Shown: positions 1-6,727 of the stretch, piece by piece
How the letters are laid out: each line of letters begins with the position of its first letter
How positions within the stretch are numbered: position 1 is the first letter of the stretch
Source: Methanoregula sp.
Lineage (GTDB): Archaea > Halobacteriota > Methanomicrobia > Methanomicrobiales > Methanospirillaceae
NCBI GenBank assembly: GCA_028705545.1
Contig: JAQWDG010000014.1
Span: forward strand, 1-20,164
Reading direction: 5' to 3'
DNA: 20,164 bases
Program-made: the position numbers and the translations under genes
Notes under the pieces: generated by a model
Told to the model about the DNA's origin: nothing
The model's input: only the letters and a program-made list of their open reading frames with translations
Database searches by the model: none

Positions 1-156
1 CCCGAAACACCTGCCGGGACAGGCAGTATGATTACCGAATGTTCCCCGGTTGTCCGAACCCGGGTATCCGGCATCTATAACGCATAACATCATTCCGTGC
101 AACCCGGACAGCAACGAACATCTATCTCGTATGGACGCCAACACCACACTGATAAA
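1..156. other. Upstream region without a gene
   Basis: No convincing coding region. A short inverted repeat (CCTG...CAGG) lies near position 10-26 and may belong to the end of a gene outside the window. An AT-rich CATCTATAAC element at about 72-82 is a possible TATA box for the gene at 157, which would give a leader of roughly 50 nt. A GTG-initiated in-frame extension back to 97 exists, but its residues do not look like protein-family sequence. Confidence 0.4.
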
Positions 157-678
157 ATGAAATACTGTCCCGAATGCGGCAAACCCCTTCCAAACGAGGC
201 CGCGAACTTCTGCGACAACTGCGGGGCAAAACTTTCCGCTGCCCCGACCATCACGGTCCAGCCGCCAAAGTCCGGTGCGGCCGGGTCATCGGCGTCAGCT
301 GCTCCTGAGCCCGTGACACTCGTCCAGCCGGTCGAAGAAAAGAGCACGGCGGTTGCAGCGATCTGTTCGCTTGTCATCCCCGGCCTTGGCCAGGTCTATG
401 ACGGCAAGCTCGAACGCGGTTTTTTGATCTTCTTTGGGACCGTCATCGGCTTCTTTCTCCTTATCATCCCCGGCCTCTGCGTCTGGGCGTTCGGGATCTA
501 CGATGCCTACGACATTGCGTGCAAAATGAACAACAAGGAGATCCCGTTCCTCCCGACAAAAACCGCACACCTGATCCTCTTTGTGATCCTTGCCGTTGTC
601 ACGGTGCTCGTTGCCGTTATCATCGCATCGCTGATGCTGTTCGCTGCATTCGTCAGCCCCATGGTCAGCATGCATTAG
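157..678 (+). CDS. Zinc-ribbon and TM2-domain membrane protein
   Basis: A 173-residue protein. Residues 1-27 form a zinc ribbon with two CxxC pairs (CPECG near the N-terminus and CDNCG about 15 residues on). A Pro/Ala/Ser-rich linker follows to about residue 65. The rest is hydrophobic: the segment with GLGQVYDGKLERGF and the later GIYDAYD is the signature of the TM2 family, a helical hairpin with a polar turn, and a further strong membrane helix sits at the C-terminus. I chose ATG 157 over a GTG 60 nt upstream because the zinc ribbon normally begins within the first few residues. No clear Shine-Dalgarno is visible. The function of such zinc-ribbon/TM2 proteins is not established. It lies 55 bp upstream of the metallo-beta-lactamase lipoprotein, which seems to have its own promoter. 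Confidence 0.85.
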   Translation: MKYCPECGKPLPNEAANFCDNCGAKLSAAPTITVQPPKSGAAGSSASAAPEPVTLVQPVEEKSTAVAAICSLVIPGLGQVYDGKLERGFLIFFGTVIGFFLLIIPGLCVWAFGIYDAYDIACKMNNKEIPFLPTKTAHLILFVILAVVTVLVAVIIASLMLFAAFVSPMVSMH

Positions 679-699
679 ACCAGAAACAAAACAAACCAA

Positions 700-711
700 G
701 CCCTTATACGG
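700..711 (+). promoter_or_regulatory. TATA box for a short-leader transcript
   Basis: CCTTATACGG is centred near 706, about 27 nt before the ATG at 734. No Shine-Dalgarno precedes that ATG, so the transcript probably starts at or a few bases before the start codon. This is inferred from spacing only. Confidence 0.45.
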
Positions 712-733
712 GAACAGATCCCACAACGGGCGT

Positions 734-1723
734 ATGCAGAAGGCAGGCCGGCTCCCCGGGCTTTTTGTACTCCTGTGCATTATTGCCTGGTGCGCCGGGT
801 GCACCGGGGCAGTCCCCGGCACTCCGGTCCCTGCGGAAACTCCGGCTACAGCGGTTTCACCCGCCCCATCCTTTCAGGATAATACGCAGGTCGTCACTGC
901 CGCTGTCACCTCTGCACCGGCCCTTTCCAACCTCTCGGTCTTCTTCATCCCGGTCGGGCAGGGCGACTCGATCCTTATCATCACGCCGGAGCAAAAGACC
1001 ATGCTCATCGATGCCGGCCCCGCGGATGCCGCACCGGAAGTAAGCGGTCTTTTGCGACGGGAAAATGTCACGGCCCTTGATATCGCGCTTGCTACCCATG
1101 CGCATGTCGATCACATCGGGGGTATGCCGGAGGTGCTCGAAACCTTCCCGGTAAAGGAGTTTGTCTGGAACGGGCACCCCCGCAAAGCATCCCCGTACAC
1201 GAAGCTGGTGGCAGCGATTGCGAAAAAGGATATTCCGATGACTGCCGTGAGCGCCGGGGATACGATCGATCTTGACCCGAAGATTTCCATCGCAGTCCTC
1301 AACCCGCCACAACCGGGATTTAGCGACCCGAACAACAACAGCATCGTCCTCCGCATGACCTACCGAAACGTCTCGTTTTTGTTCACCGGCGATGCTGCGC
1401 AGGACGCCGAAGCCGCCATGCTTGCGGAAAATACAACACTCTCCGCCGATATCCTCAAGGTCGGCCACCACGGGAACGTCCACTCCACGAGCGCGAAGTT
1501 CCTTGCCGCGGTCCATCCCTCGCTTGCCATTATCGGGGTGGGGGAAGCAGGCAAAGGCCACCACCCTTCGCAAAAGACGCTGGACCGGCTGGCAAAAATG
1601 AATGTCACGGTGTACCGGACTGACCGCGACGGGATCGTTGAAGTTTCCACGAACGGGACCGGGTATGCGGTTGCGACCTTCCCGGCAGTTTCGGCCATAC
1701 CGTCGGCACAGGCATCAGCATAA
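734..1723 (+). CDS. ComEC/Rec2-like metallo-beta-lactamase lipoprotein
   Basis: A 329-residue protein. Residues 1-22 are a signal peptide ending in a lipobox-like CAGC, so Cys23 is the likely lipidated residue. A Pro/Thr/Ala-rich spacer runs to about 65. The metallo-beta-lactamase fold starts at VGQGDSILI (about 74-82). Metal-site motifs are THAHVDH at 121-127, the FTGD aspartate at 220 and GHHG at 244-247, with a further GHHPSQ near the end. This is the pattern of the stand-alone hydrolase domain found at the C-terminus of ComEC/Rec2. The competence membrane domain is absent, so the protein is not itself a DNA channel. An extracellular hydrolase acting on a phosphodiester, such as nucleic acid, is the likely role by homology; the substrate is unknown. 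Its start is the only ATG ahead of the signal peptide. Confidence 0.88.
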   Translation: MQKAGRLPGLFVLLCIIAWCAGCTGAVPGTPVPAETPATAVSPAPSFQDNTQVVTAAVTSAPALSNLSVFFIPVGQGDSILIITPEQKTMLIDAGPADAAPEVSGLLRRENVTALDIALATHAHVDHIGGMPEVLETFPVKEFVWNGHPRKASPYTKLVAAIAKKDIPMTAVSAGDTIDLDPKISIAVLNPPQPGFSDPNNNSIVLRMTYRNVSFLFTGDAAQDAEAAMLAENTTLSADILKVGHHGNVHSTSAKFLAAVHPSLAIIGVGEAGKGHHPSQKTLDRLAKMNVTVYRTDRDGIVEVSTNGTGYAVATFPAVSAIPSAQASA

Positions 1724-1973
1724 CGGGAAGAGTTCGCAAAAAAAGGTAAACCCGATAGTGAACATCAATACAGTGCCCGGCTTTTATTATCCCGGGGCGT
1801 AGCGTCGGGAATACGAAGGAACGATGTTGTCCGGTTCGTGCAGGGCATTTTTACATTTGCCGGCGATTGGTATTATCCGGCAGGGAAACACTTTGCCCGG
1901 GCGCAACTCGTAAGACAATCATTTTTCCGATACAAGCTGCCTCATGAATTTCCTCTTGCACGCGTGAAGATAA
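1724..1973. other. Gap between convergent genes
   Basis: No coding region is supported. A dyad TGCCGG/CCGGCA with a 13-nt loop spans 1858-1882 and could form a hairpin in the 3' region of the receiver gene's minus-strand transcript. In-frame translation past the receiver stop stays open for about 40 codons but shows no PAS or kinase-like sequence. Confidence 0.4.
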
Positions 1974-2360
1974 TCAATGCCTTTTGAATTCGATCGCCAT
2001 TTTTATCCTGCGGGCCAGCTCGGCAAACTGTACTTTCGAGGCATCACCTTTCTGAAGATAAAAATCCGCGCCTGCATTAATCGCTTCAATAACCAGTTCC
2101 TCCCGGTCCTGTCCGGTAAAAATAATAACGGGGATTGGGTTTCCGGCAGCTCTGATCTTTTTGAGGAAGGTAAGGCCATTCATTTTTGGCATCTGGTAGT
2201 CGGAGACAATTGCGTCAAAGCACCGTTTTGACATTTCAGAGAGCGCACATTCAGCGGAATTTATCGTGGTAACTGTAAATTCCCCGGATGCTTCAAGGAA
2301 GATCTTCCCAATATCGAGAAGCGCAGGTTCATCGTCAACATAAAGAACTGAATACGTCAC
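1974..2360 (-). CDS. Stand-alone response-regulator receiver protein
   Basis: A 128-residue protein that is a single CheY-like receiver domain and nothing else. Acidic pocket residues are Asp9 and Asp10, the phospho-acceptor is Asp54 in the SDYQMP motif, the switch threonine is Thr82 in FTGQ, and the conserved lysine is Lys104 in LQKG. It starts at GTG: an in-frame TGA lies four codons upstream, so no longer start is possible, and GGATGA lies about 6 nt before the GTG. There is no output domain or partner kinase in the window, so it probably receives phosphate from a kinase encoded elsewhere and acts through protein contacts. From memory, the sequence resembles the receiver found at the N-terminus of large PAS-histidine kinases in Methanomicrobiales. 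Here the domain simply ends. Confidence 0.92.
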   Translation of the reverse strand: MTYSVLYVDDEPALLDIGKIFLEASGEFTVTTINSAECALSEMSKRCFDAIVSDYQMPKMNGLTFLKKIRAAGNPIPVIIFTGQDREELVIEAINAGADFYLQKGDASKVQFAELARRIKMAIEFKRH

Positions 2361-2777
2361 AGGAAATCATCCAAATTTTTTTTAAAAGCTAATATCCGGA
2401 TTTATTTTAATCGACGAATCAGATCATTTGGCTATACCGATATAAAAAGATTTTTTATTGTGTCTGTTGGTTAATCAGGCTCCTTTACCCAAAAGCCGTA
2501 AAATTTTTATCCCGTTGCCCCATTGGGGATATTGTATTGGATCCAGGATATCTGTTACACGGTTCCCAAAAGAAAATTTCCCCAACAATCCGTGCACAGC
2601 TCATTATAAATTTATTATAAAACTATCGCGCGGGTTGTGAGAGCCCGGGTCCGCCAAATCCGAAAAAATTACACAAACCTCTAGCTGACAGGGGATGTGA
2701 AGCACCGGGGGAACAAAACCTGCTTTAATCAGAAAACTGCTTAAAAAAACCGGGGGTGGTTAAACCTCCGCGCTAAA
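2361..2777. other. AT-rich gene-free region with candidate promoters
   Basis: No convincing gene. On the minus strand CTTTTTATATC (about 2438-2450) and TTAAAATAAA (about 2400-2410) are possible TATA boxes for the receiver gene. On the plus strand TTTATTATAAAA (2611-2622) is a strong TATA-like element facing the 2640-2770 stretch, where GC content rises sharply and no reading frame is evident; a small RNA there is possible but unproven. A short dyad CCCCATTGGGG lies at about 2518-2528. A 60-codon frame at 2458-2640 has no ribosome site and no protein-like features. Confidence 0.4.
2743..2749 (-). terminator. T-run terminator of tRNA-Thr
   Basis: On the minus strand a run of seven T lies 29 nt after the tRNA 3' end, preceded by a GC-rich tract. 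Archaeal termination commonly uses such T-runs. Confidence 0.5.
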
Positions 2778-2851
2778 AGCCTAAGGCGAGATTCGAACTC
2801 GCGACTTCCTCCTTACCAAGGAGGTACTCTACCGGGCTGAGTCACTTAGGC
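2778..2851 (-). tRNA. tRNA-Thr(GGU)
   Basis: The minus strand folds into a complete 74-nt cloverleaf. The acceptor stem is GCCTAAG/CTTAGGC (7 of 7 pairs). The D arm has a stem of ACTC/GAGT. The anticodon stem CCTCC/GGAGG encloses the loop TTGGTAA with anticodon GGT, reading ACC/ACU threonine codons. The variable loop has five bases. The T arm is GCGAG/CTCGC with loop TTCGAAT. The discriminator base is U, usual for archaeal tRNA-Thr. CCA is not encoded and no intron is present. Confidence 0.97.
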
Positions 2852-3042
2852 ATTTTCACATTCTGCATATATGAGGAACCGGCCCTGTTTCCCTGATATC
2901 GGGAGAACTGTTTTAACCGGATTTCACTTCACAGGCAGATTGCCTAGATACATTGTAGGTTTACCTTATAAAATATTACGGAAACCTCCGTTTTTTTCCG
3001 CGGGGATCCGGTAAAAACCCGGATATACCGCGGGAAAAAAAA
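2852..3042. other. Spacer between mscS-like gene and tRNA-Thr
   Basis: No gene. A minus-strand TATA-like element (TTTTATAAGG, near 2965-2976) may drive tRNA-Thr with a leader of about 90 nt. A closer ATATAT at 2866-2873 sits too near the mature 5' end to be its TATA box. Confidence 0.3.
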
Positions 3043-4074
3043 TCAGGGTTTCATCTTCACTTCGAGCTGCGGGAACGGGATCTCGATACCCTCTTCCTTA
3101 AAGCGGCGGGCGATCCTCGTATTGATCGCGTCCTTGACTTCGTCGGGAATGTTATAGGCCCTGGCCCAGATATAGAGCACGAATTTTAACGCAGAGTCCC
3201 CGAACTCCTGGAAGAAGACCTTCGGGGCCGGTTCGGCCAGGAAATAGTCCGTGTTTTTGATCGCATCGCTGGCAACCTCTGCAAGCACGCCTTTTACCTT
3301 TTCGATGTCGGTTCCGTACGCAACCGTGATGGGAATAGTATACCGGAGCGTCGGATCGGGTTCGGAATAGTTCATCACGCTGTTTGAGGTGATCTTGCTG
3401 TTCGGGATCGTGACCAGTTTCCCGTCGATGGTCCGGATACGGGTGCTCCGGGTCCCGATCACGAGAACGTCGCCGTAATAGGTATCGACCAGGATGCGGT
3501 CGCCCACCTTGAACGGTTTGTCTATCGTGATGACAACACCGCCAAGGAAGTTGGAGAGGAAGTCCTGCGATGCGAGGGCGAGGGCCGCGCCCGCGATGCC
3601 TGCGCCGGCGAGGAAGGGAGTGATGTTGATGTCGAGATTGACAAACACCAGCATGATGCCGGCAAACCAGACAACATACCGTGCTGCCAGTTCGAGCAGA
3701 TCGACTAACCGGTCGTCCGCATCGCCTTCCGTCGTCTCGGCCCACGCATGGCCGTAGATTTTGATAATATCGTGGAGGAGCGAGGAGACGATCCAGGTCC
3801 CGAGCAGGATATAGATCGAGTTGAGCACGTCGTCCGAGACGATCACGGAATACTGCGCCGGGACGATATCGAAGTACTTCAGCGCAATGTAGAGCGATAC
3901 CGCGATAATACCGACCTGAACCGGCGTCCCGATAGCGGCAACAATAATGTCGTCCCACTTGGTCTCGGTGGTTTCGGCGTATTTTTTCAGCCACCTGACA
4001 ATAATCCGTGCGACCCCGGCAATAGCAAACCCGGTAAGGATTACCGCGACCGCGAACAGGAGGTTGTCATTCAT
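3043..4074 (-). CDS. MscS-family mechanosensitive channel
   Basis: A 343-residue membrane protein of the small-conductance mechanosensitive channel family, which opens under membrane tension to release solutes on osmotic downshift. Several N-terminal helices lead to the pore-lining helix rich in Gly and Ala (FLAGAGIAGAALALASQDF, about 150-170), followed by the family signature NFLGGVVITIDKPFKVGD and the beta domain (VDTYYGDV, TRIRTIDGKLVTIPNS). The C-terminal alpha/beta domain ends with PFPQLEV. The start was set at ATG 4074: the frame runs 43 codons further upstream, but those residues overlap hypD on the other strand and look random. It diverges from hypD across 45 bp. A minus-strand TATA-like TACTTATTTA (4101-4110) gives a very short leader. 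Confidence 0.93.
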   Translation of the reverse strand: MNDNLLFAVAVILTGFAIAGVARIIVRWLKKYAETTETKWDDIIVAAIGTPVQVGIIAVSLYIALKYFDIVPAQYSVIVSDDVLNSIYILLGTWIVSSLLHDIIKIYGHAWAETTEGDADDRLVDLLELAARYVVWFAGIMLVFVNLDINITPFLAGAGIAGAALALASQDFLSNFLGGVVITIDKPFKVGDRILVDTYYGDVLVIGTRSTRIRTIDGKLVTIPNSKITSNSVMNYSEPDPTLRYTIPITVAYGTDIEKVKGVLAEVASDAIKNTDYFLAEPAPKVFFQEFGDSALKFVLYIWARAYNIPDEVKDAINTRIARRFKEEGIEIPFPQLEVKMKP

Positions 4075-4119
4075 ATACGTATACTTATGACAGCGGGCAG
4101 TAAATAAGTATGAGATAAT
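4075..4119. promoter_or_regulatory. Divergent promoter region for mscS-like gene and hypD
   Basis: Only 45 bp separate the two start codons. The minus-strand element TACTTATTTA (about 4101-4110) lies about 30 nt from the mscS-like ATG. The plus-strand element GTATACTTATG (about 4079-4089) lies about 36 nt from the hypD ATG. The two basal promoters therefore overlap or interlock. This is inferred from spacing. Confidence 0.45.
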
Positions 4120-5148
4120 ATGGCGACGGGAAAAGAGATCGCGAAGACACTTTCTGGGCTGGTGGACCGGGATATGACTTTCATGCACATCTGCGGGACA
4201 CATGAAGCCGCAATCGCCCGGACGGGCCTGCGCAGCATCCTTCCGCCGCAGCTTAAGATCGTCATGGGCCCGGGCTGCCCGGTCTGCATCACGCCACAGG
4301 GAGAGATCGATGCGGCGCTCGACCTCGTCGACAAGGACTGTATCATCGCAACCTATGGCGACCTCCTCCGGGTGCCCGGCTCGAAAGGTTCCTTAGAGTC
4401 CTGCGGCGGCGATGTGCGGATCGTGCAGGGTGTCCACAAGGCCGTTGAGATCGCACAGAGGACCGATAAGGAGGTTGTCTTCATCTCGGTCGGCTTTGAA
4501 ACGACTGCTCCCACCGTTGCCGCGGCCATCCTCTCCCGCCCGCCCGAAAATTTCTCGATCCTTTCCTGCCACCGCCTCGTTCCGCCTGCGATGAAATGGA
4601 TGCTCGCACAGGGCGAGGCAAAGCTCGACGGTTTCGTGCTCCCCGGCCATGTCTGTGCGGTCATGGGATACGAGGAGTACGAGCAGTTCCCGGTCCCGCA
4701 GGCCGTTGCCGGCTTCGAGGCAGACGACATCCTGCTGGGTCTTTTGATGCTTGTCGAACAGATCCGCGAAGGAAAGCACCGGGTCGATAATGCCTACCCG
4801 AGAGTTGTCACCCGTGAGGGAAACGTCAAGGCAAAGAAGATCATGTACGAGGTCTTCGAACCCGTTGACGTAGAGTGGCGCGGCTTCCCGGTCATCCCGA
4901 AGTCGGGTTTCCGGCTGAAAAAAGAGTTCGAGCAGTACGATGCGCAGAAGAAATTCGATCTCGTGTACAGGAAAGTGAGCAAGAACTCGGCCTGTATCTG
5001 CGACAAGGTTCTGCGCGGCATCGCCCAGCCGACCGACTGCAAACTTTTCGGGAAGGTCTGTACGCCCCGGACCCCGGTCGGGCCCTGCATGGTCAGCCAC
5101 GAAGGCGCCTGCAAGATCTGGCACCTGTACCAGGTCCGGAAGTTATAA
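4120..5148 (+). CDS. hypD: Hydrogenase maturation factor HypD
   Basis: A 342-residue protein of normal HypD length. With HypC it forms the scaffold on which the Fe(CN)2CO group of [NiFe] hydrogenase is assembled in the cytoplasm. All family landmarks are present: CGTHE at 25-29, GPGCPVC at 50-56, the GFETTAPT segment near 125-132, and PGHVCAVMG near 175-183. The C-terminal [4Fe-4S] region has cysteines at 292, 294, 307, 314, 323 and 331. No other hyp genes or hydrogenase subunits occur in the window, so hypD stands alone here. The Shine-Dalgarno is weak. The start at 4120 fits the short family N-terminus (MATGKEIAKTLSGL). Confidence 0.97.
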   Translation: MATGKEIAKTLSGLVDRDMTFMHICGTHEAAIARTGLRSILPPQLKIVMGPGCPVCITPQGEIDAALDLVDKDCIIATYGDLLRVPGSKGSLESCGGDVRIVQGVHKAVEIAQRTDKEVVFISVGFETTAPTVAAAILSRPPENFSILSCHRLVPPAMKWMLAQGEAKLDGFVLPGHVCAVMGYEEYEQFPVPQAVAGFEADDILLGLLMLVEQIREGKHRVDNAYPRVVTREGNVKAKKIMYEVFEPVDVEWRGFPVIPKSGFRLKKEFEQYDAQKKFDLVYRKVSKNSACICDKVLRGIAQPTDCKLFGKVCTPRTPVGPCMVSHEGACKIWHLYQVRKL

Positions 5149-5184
5149 TCTTTAAACTATACCGGGGCCGCACTTTTTACCGGA
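5149..5184. other. Convergent 3' spacer
   Basis: Only 36 bp lie between the hypD stop and the distal stop of the amber-interrupted flavoprotein on the opposite strand. It contains a short plus-strand CTTTTTAC that may act as a weak terminator. Confidence 0.3.
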
Positions 5185-6051
5185 TTATCCTTTAAGACAT
5201 CCCCGTATCGTTTTTACAACCCGGTCCCGGCAGCCCGGGATCTCCCGAATATCGCCGTACCGGTCCACGCCATCGATAAAAACTTCCCCGTAAGGCCGGA
5301 TGCCCGCGATATTCATGAAGGGGATGAGAACTTTTCTGGTGCAGCAAAAATTTTCCTGGCCGGGCCGGCCGGATACCGAGAGTATGACCCCTTTTGCCTC
5401 TACGGGGGCCGCTGTTCCGAGCGACTGTGCTGCATAGTGCGCCTAGAACCGGTCGATGAGCGTTTTTAAGTTCGCCGGTACGGTGTTGGTGTAAACCGGC
5501 GTACAGATAACGATCAGCCCTGCCCCGGCAATGGCTTCAAAGACCCCTGTCATATCGTCGTCGAAGATGCAGAATCCCGTATTGAAACACTGGTAACAGC
5601 CGATACATTCGCGTATATCCATGTCATGCGGGTACAGTACTGTACAGCACTGGCCGGCATCCTCCGCAGTTTCCTGAACCCACTGTGCGAGCCGGCCGGA
5701 GTTTCCGCCGGCACGCGGGCTCGCCTGGATAATAACCACATCATGGTGAGGAATGGAAATCTTCCGATGGGGCGGGAGAGGGTTCCGCTCAAAAAAACCG
5801 GCGGGGTCACTCTGCAGATCCCGCTCCCATTCCGAAGCTTTCGCGAGGGCTGTTTCTTTGGCCCGAAGCGGGACATCCGGTTCGTATTCGTAGGTATTGG
5901 TCCGGAACAGAACGGGGTTGGAGCCTTCCCTCTGCATGCTTACGGTATACCGGGAAAAACCCGGATAGAGATGAGACAGGTCTTCCCGACAGACAATAAG
6001 ATGGAACACCGATCCGTCTGCTTCGATATCCCGGGTATACAACAGTTCCAT
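5185..6051 (-). pseudogene. Iron-sulfur flavoprotein / FMN reductase with in-frame TAG
   Basis: Reading the minus strand from ATG 6051 gives 202 codons, then TAG at 5443-5445, then 85 more open codons to TAA at 5185-5187. Residues 1-100 are an N-terminal domain I do not recognise. From about 104 comes an NADPH-dependent FMN reductase (flavodoxin-like) domain: SPRAGGNSGR (111-120), the compact cysteine motif CIGCYQCFNTGFC (149-161) of iron-sulfur flavoproteins, and TPVYTNTVPANLKTLIDRF (184-202). The TAG falls directly after IDRF, inside the conserved core. The frame then continues with plausible sequence (AHYAAQSLG, VEAKGVILSVSGR), which is the expected next strand of the fold. It is either a recent nonsense mutation (for example CAG to TAG), a recoded codon or a sequencing error. 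A GTG start at 6144 is possible in the same frame. Confidence 0.8.
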
Positions 6052-6152
6052 AGCCTTAAGGTAATTGACTGGACTGGAAGACAATAAGGGTATTGCCTGC
6101 TGACGGCCTGTGCTTCTCGCGGATGAAGTGAAGAAATCCCTCACCCTTCCAA

Positions 6153-6162
6153 AGCTTTAAAC
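6153..6162 (+). promoter_or_regulatory. TATA box of tRNA-Arg
   Basis: AGCTTTAAAC is centred about 37 nt before the mature tRNA 5' end, which predicts a leader of about 10 nt. On the other strand an AATTAATAAC element (about 6172-6184) could serve the flavoprotein gene. Confidence 0.45.
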
Positions 6163-6194
6163 ACATTGGTAACGTTATTAATTTGGCATTTCGT

Positions 6195-6266
6195 GCCTCG
6201 GTAGGGTAGTGGACATCCTAGAAGCCTCCGGAGCTTTTGACCCGGGTTCAAGTCCCGGCCGAGGCG
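6195..6266 (+). tRNA. tRNA-Arg(CCG)
   Basis: A 72-nt cloverleaf. The acceptor stem is GCCTCGG/CCGAGGC (7 of 7 pairs). The D arm is GGGTAGTGGACATCC with a short stem. The anticodon stem GAAGC/GCTTT (one G-U pair) encloses loop CTCCGGA with anticodon CCG, reading CGG arginine codons. The variable loop is TGAC. The T arm is CCGGG/CCCGG with loop TTCAAGT. The discriminator is G. CCA is not encoded and no intron is seen. Confidence 0.95.
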
Positions 6267-6727
6267 CTCATTGCTTTTCCGGATTTTCTAAGTTGCTGTT
6301 TTTCTAAAAAACGCCTGCGTATCCCCATGGCGACAGGTATTACAAGCTAAAATACCGGTGCGTGTGCCGGTGATTCCTGCGGGACTTTTCCCGGCGTTAT
6401 CCCGGCAACCGGAACAACTCCTGCGTAGTTACCGACATATGTAAACTTTAAATTACATTAAGTCGTATTATTGTTACAAATGCGCCGGTGTTGCGCAGGG
6501 AGAGGAAAGGGGATCCGGCCCGGCAGGATCGGGACACAATGACCGGCACAAAAATCAGCAGGGGCTGCATCACGGAAGCTCCTTTAAAAAAACTGCCCTG
6601 TCCTGAACTGCGCGAAAGCCTGGCGTTCCCATATATTCCTCTTCGTGCACTTCACCGGATTTCACTGTAGCCAAAACATGTGCTATGCATTGCAGGTTGT
6701 TGTATTCATGAAGTACCGGAGTATTCT
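6267..6727. other. Long leader/intergenic region before the exporter operon
   Basis: No supported gene. A T-rich CTGTTTTTCT just past tRNA-Arg may terminate it. TTTAAATTACATTAAG (about 6447-6462) and CCCATATATTCC (about 6628-6639) are TATA-like; the latter would give a leader of about 68 nt for the gene at 6728 and is preferred. A 60-codon frame at 6488-6670 is judged non-coding because it has no ribosome site and no family-like residues. Confidence 0.4.

Noticed and set aside
2458..2640. 60-codon open frame in the AT-rich gap
   Set aside because: It has no Shine-Dalgarno, no recognisable sequence, and overlaps the strongest TATA-like element.
5443..5445. Pyrrolysine as the meaning of the in-frame TAG
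   Set aside because: Not claimed: Pyl machinery is, as far as I know, not typical of Methanomicrobiales, the family is not a known Pyl user, and no pyl gene is in the window. A point mutation is simpler.
6488..6670. 60-codon open frame before the exporter operon
   Set aside because: The composition is random-looking, there is no ribosome site, and it spans a probable promoter.
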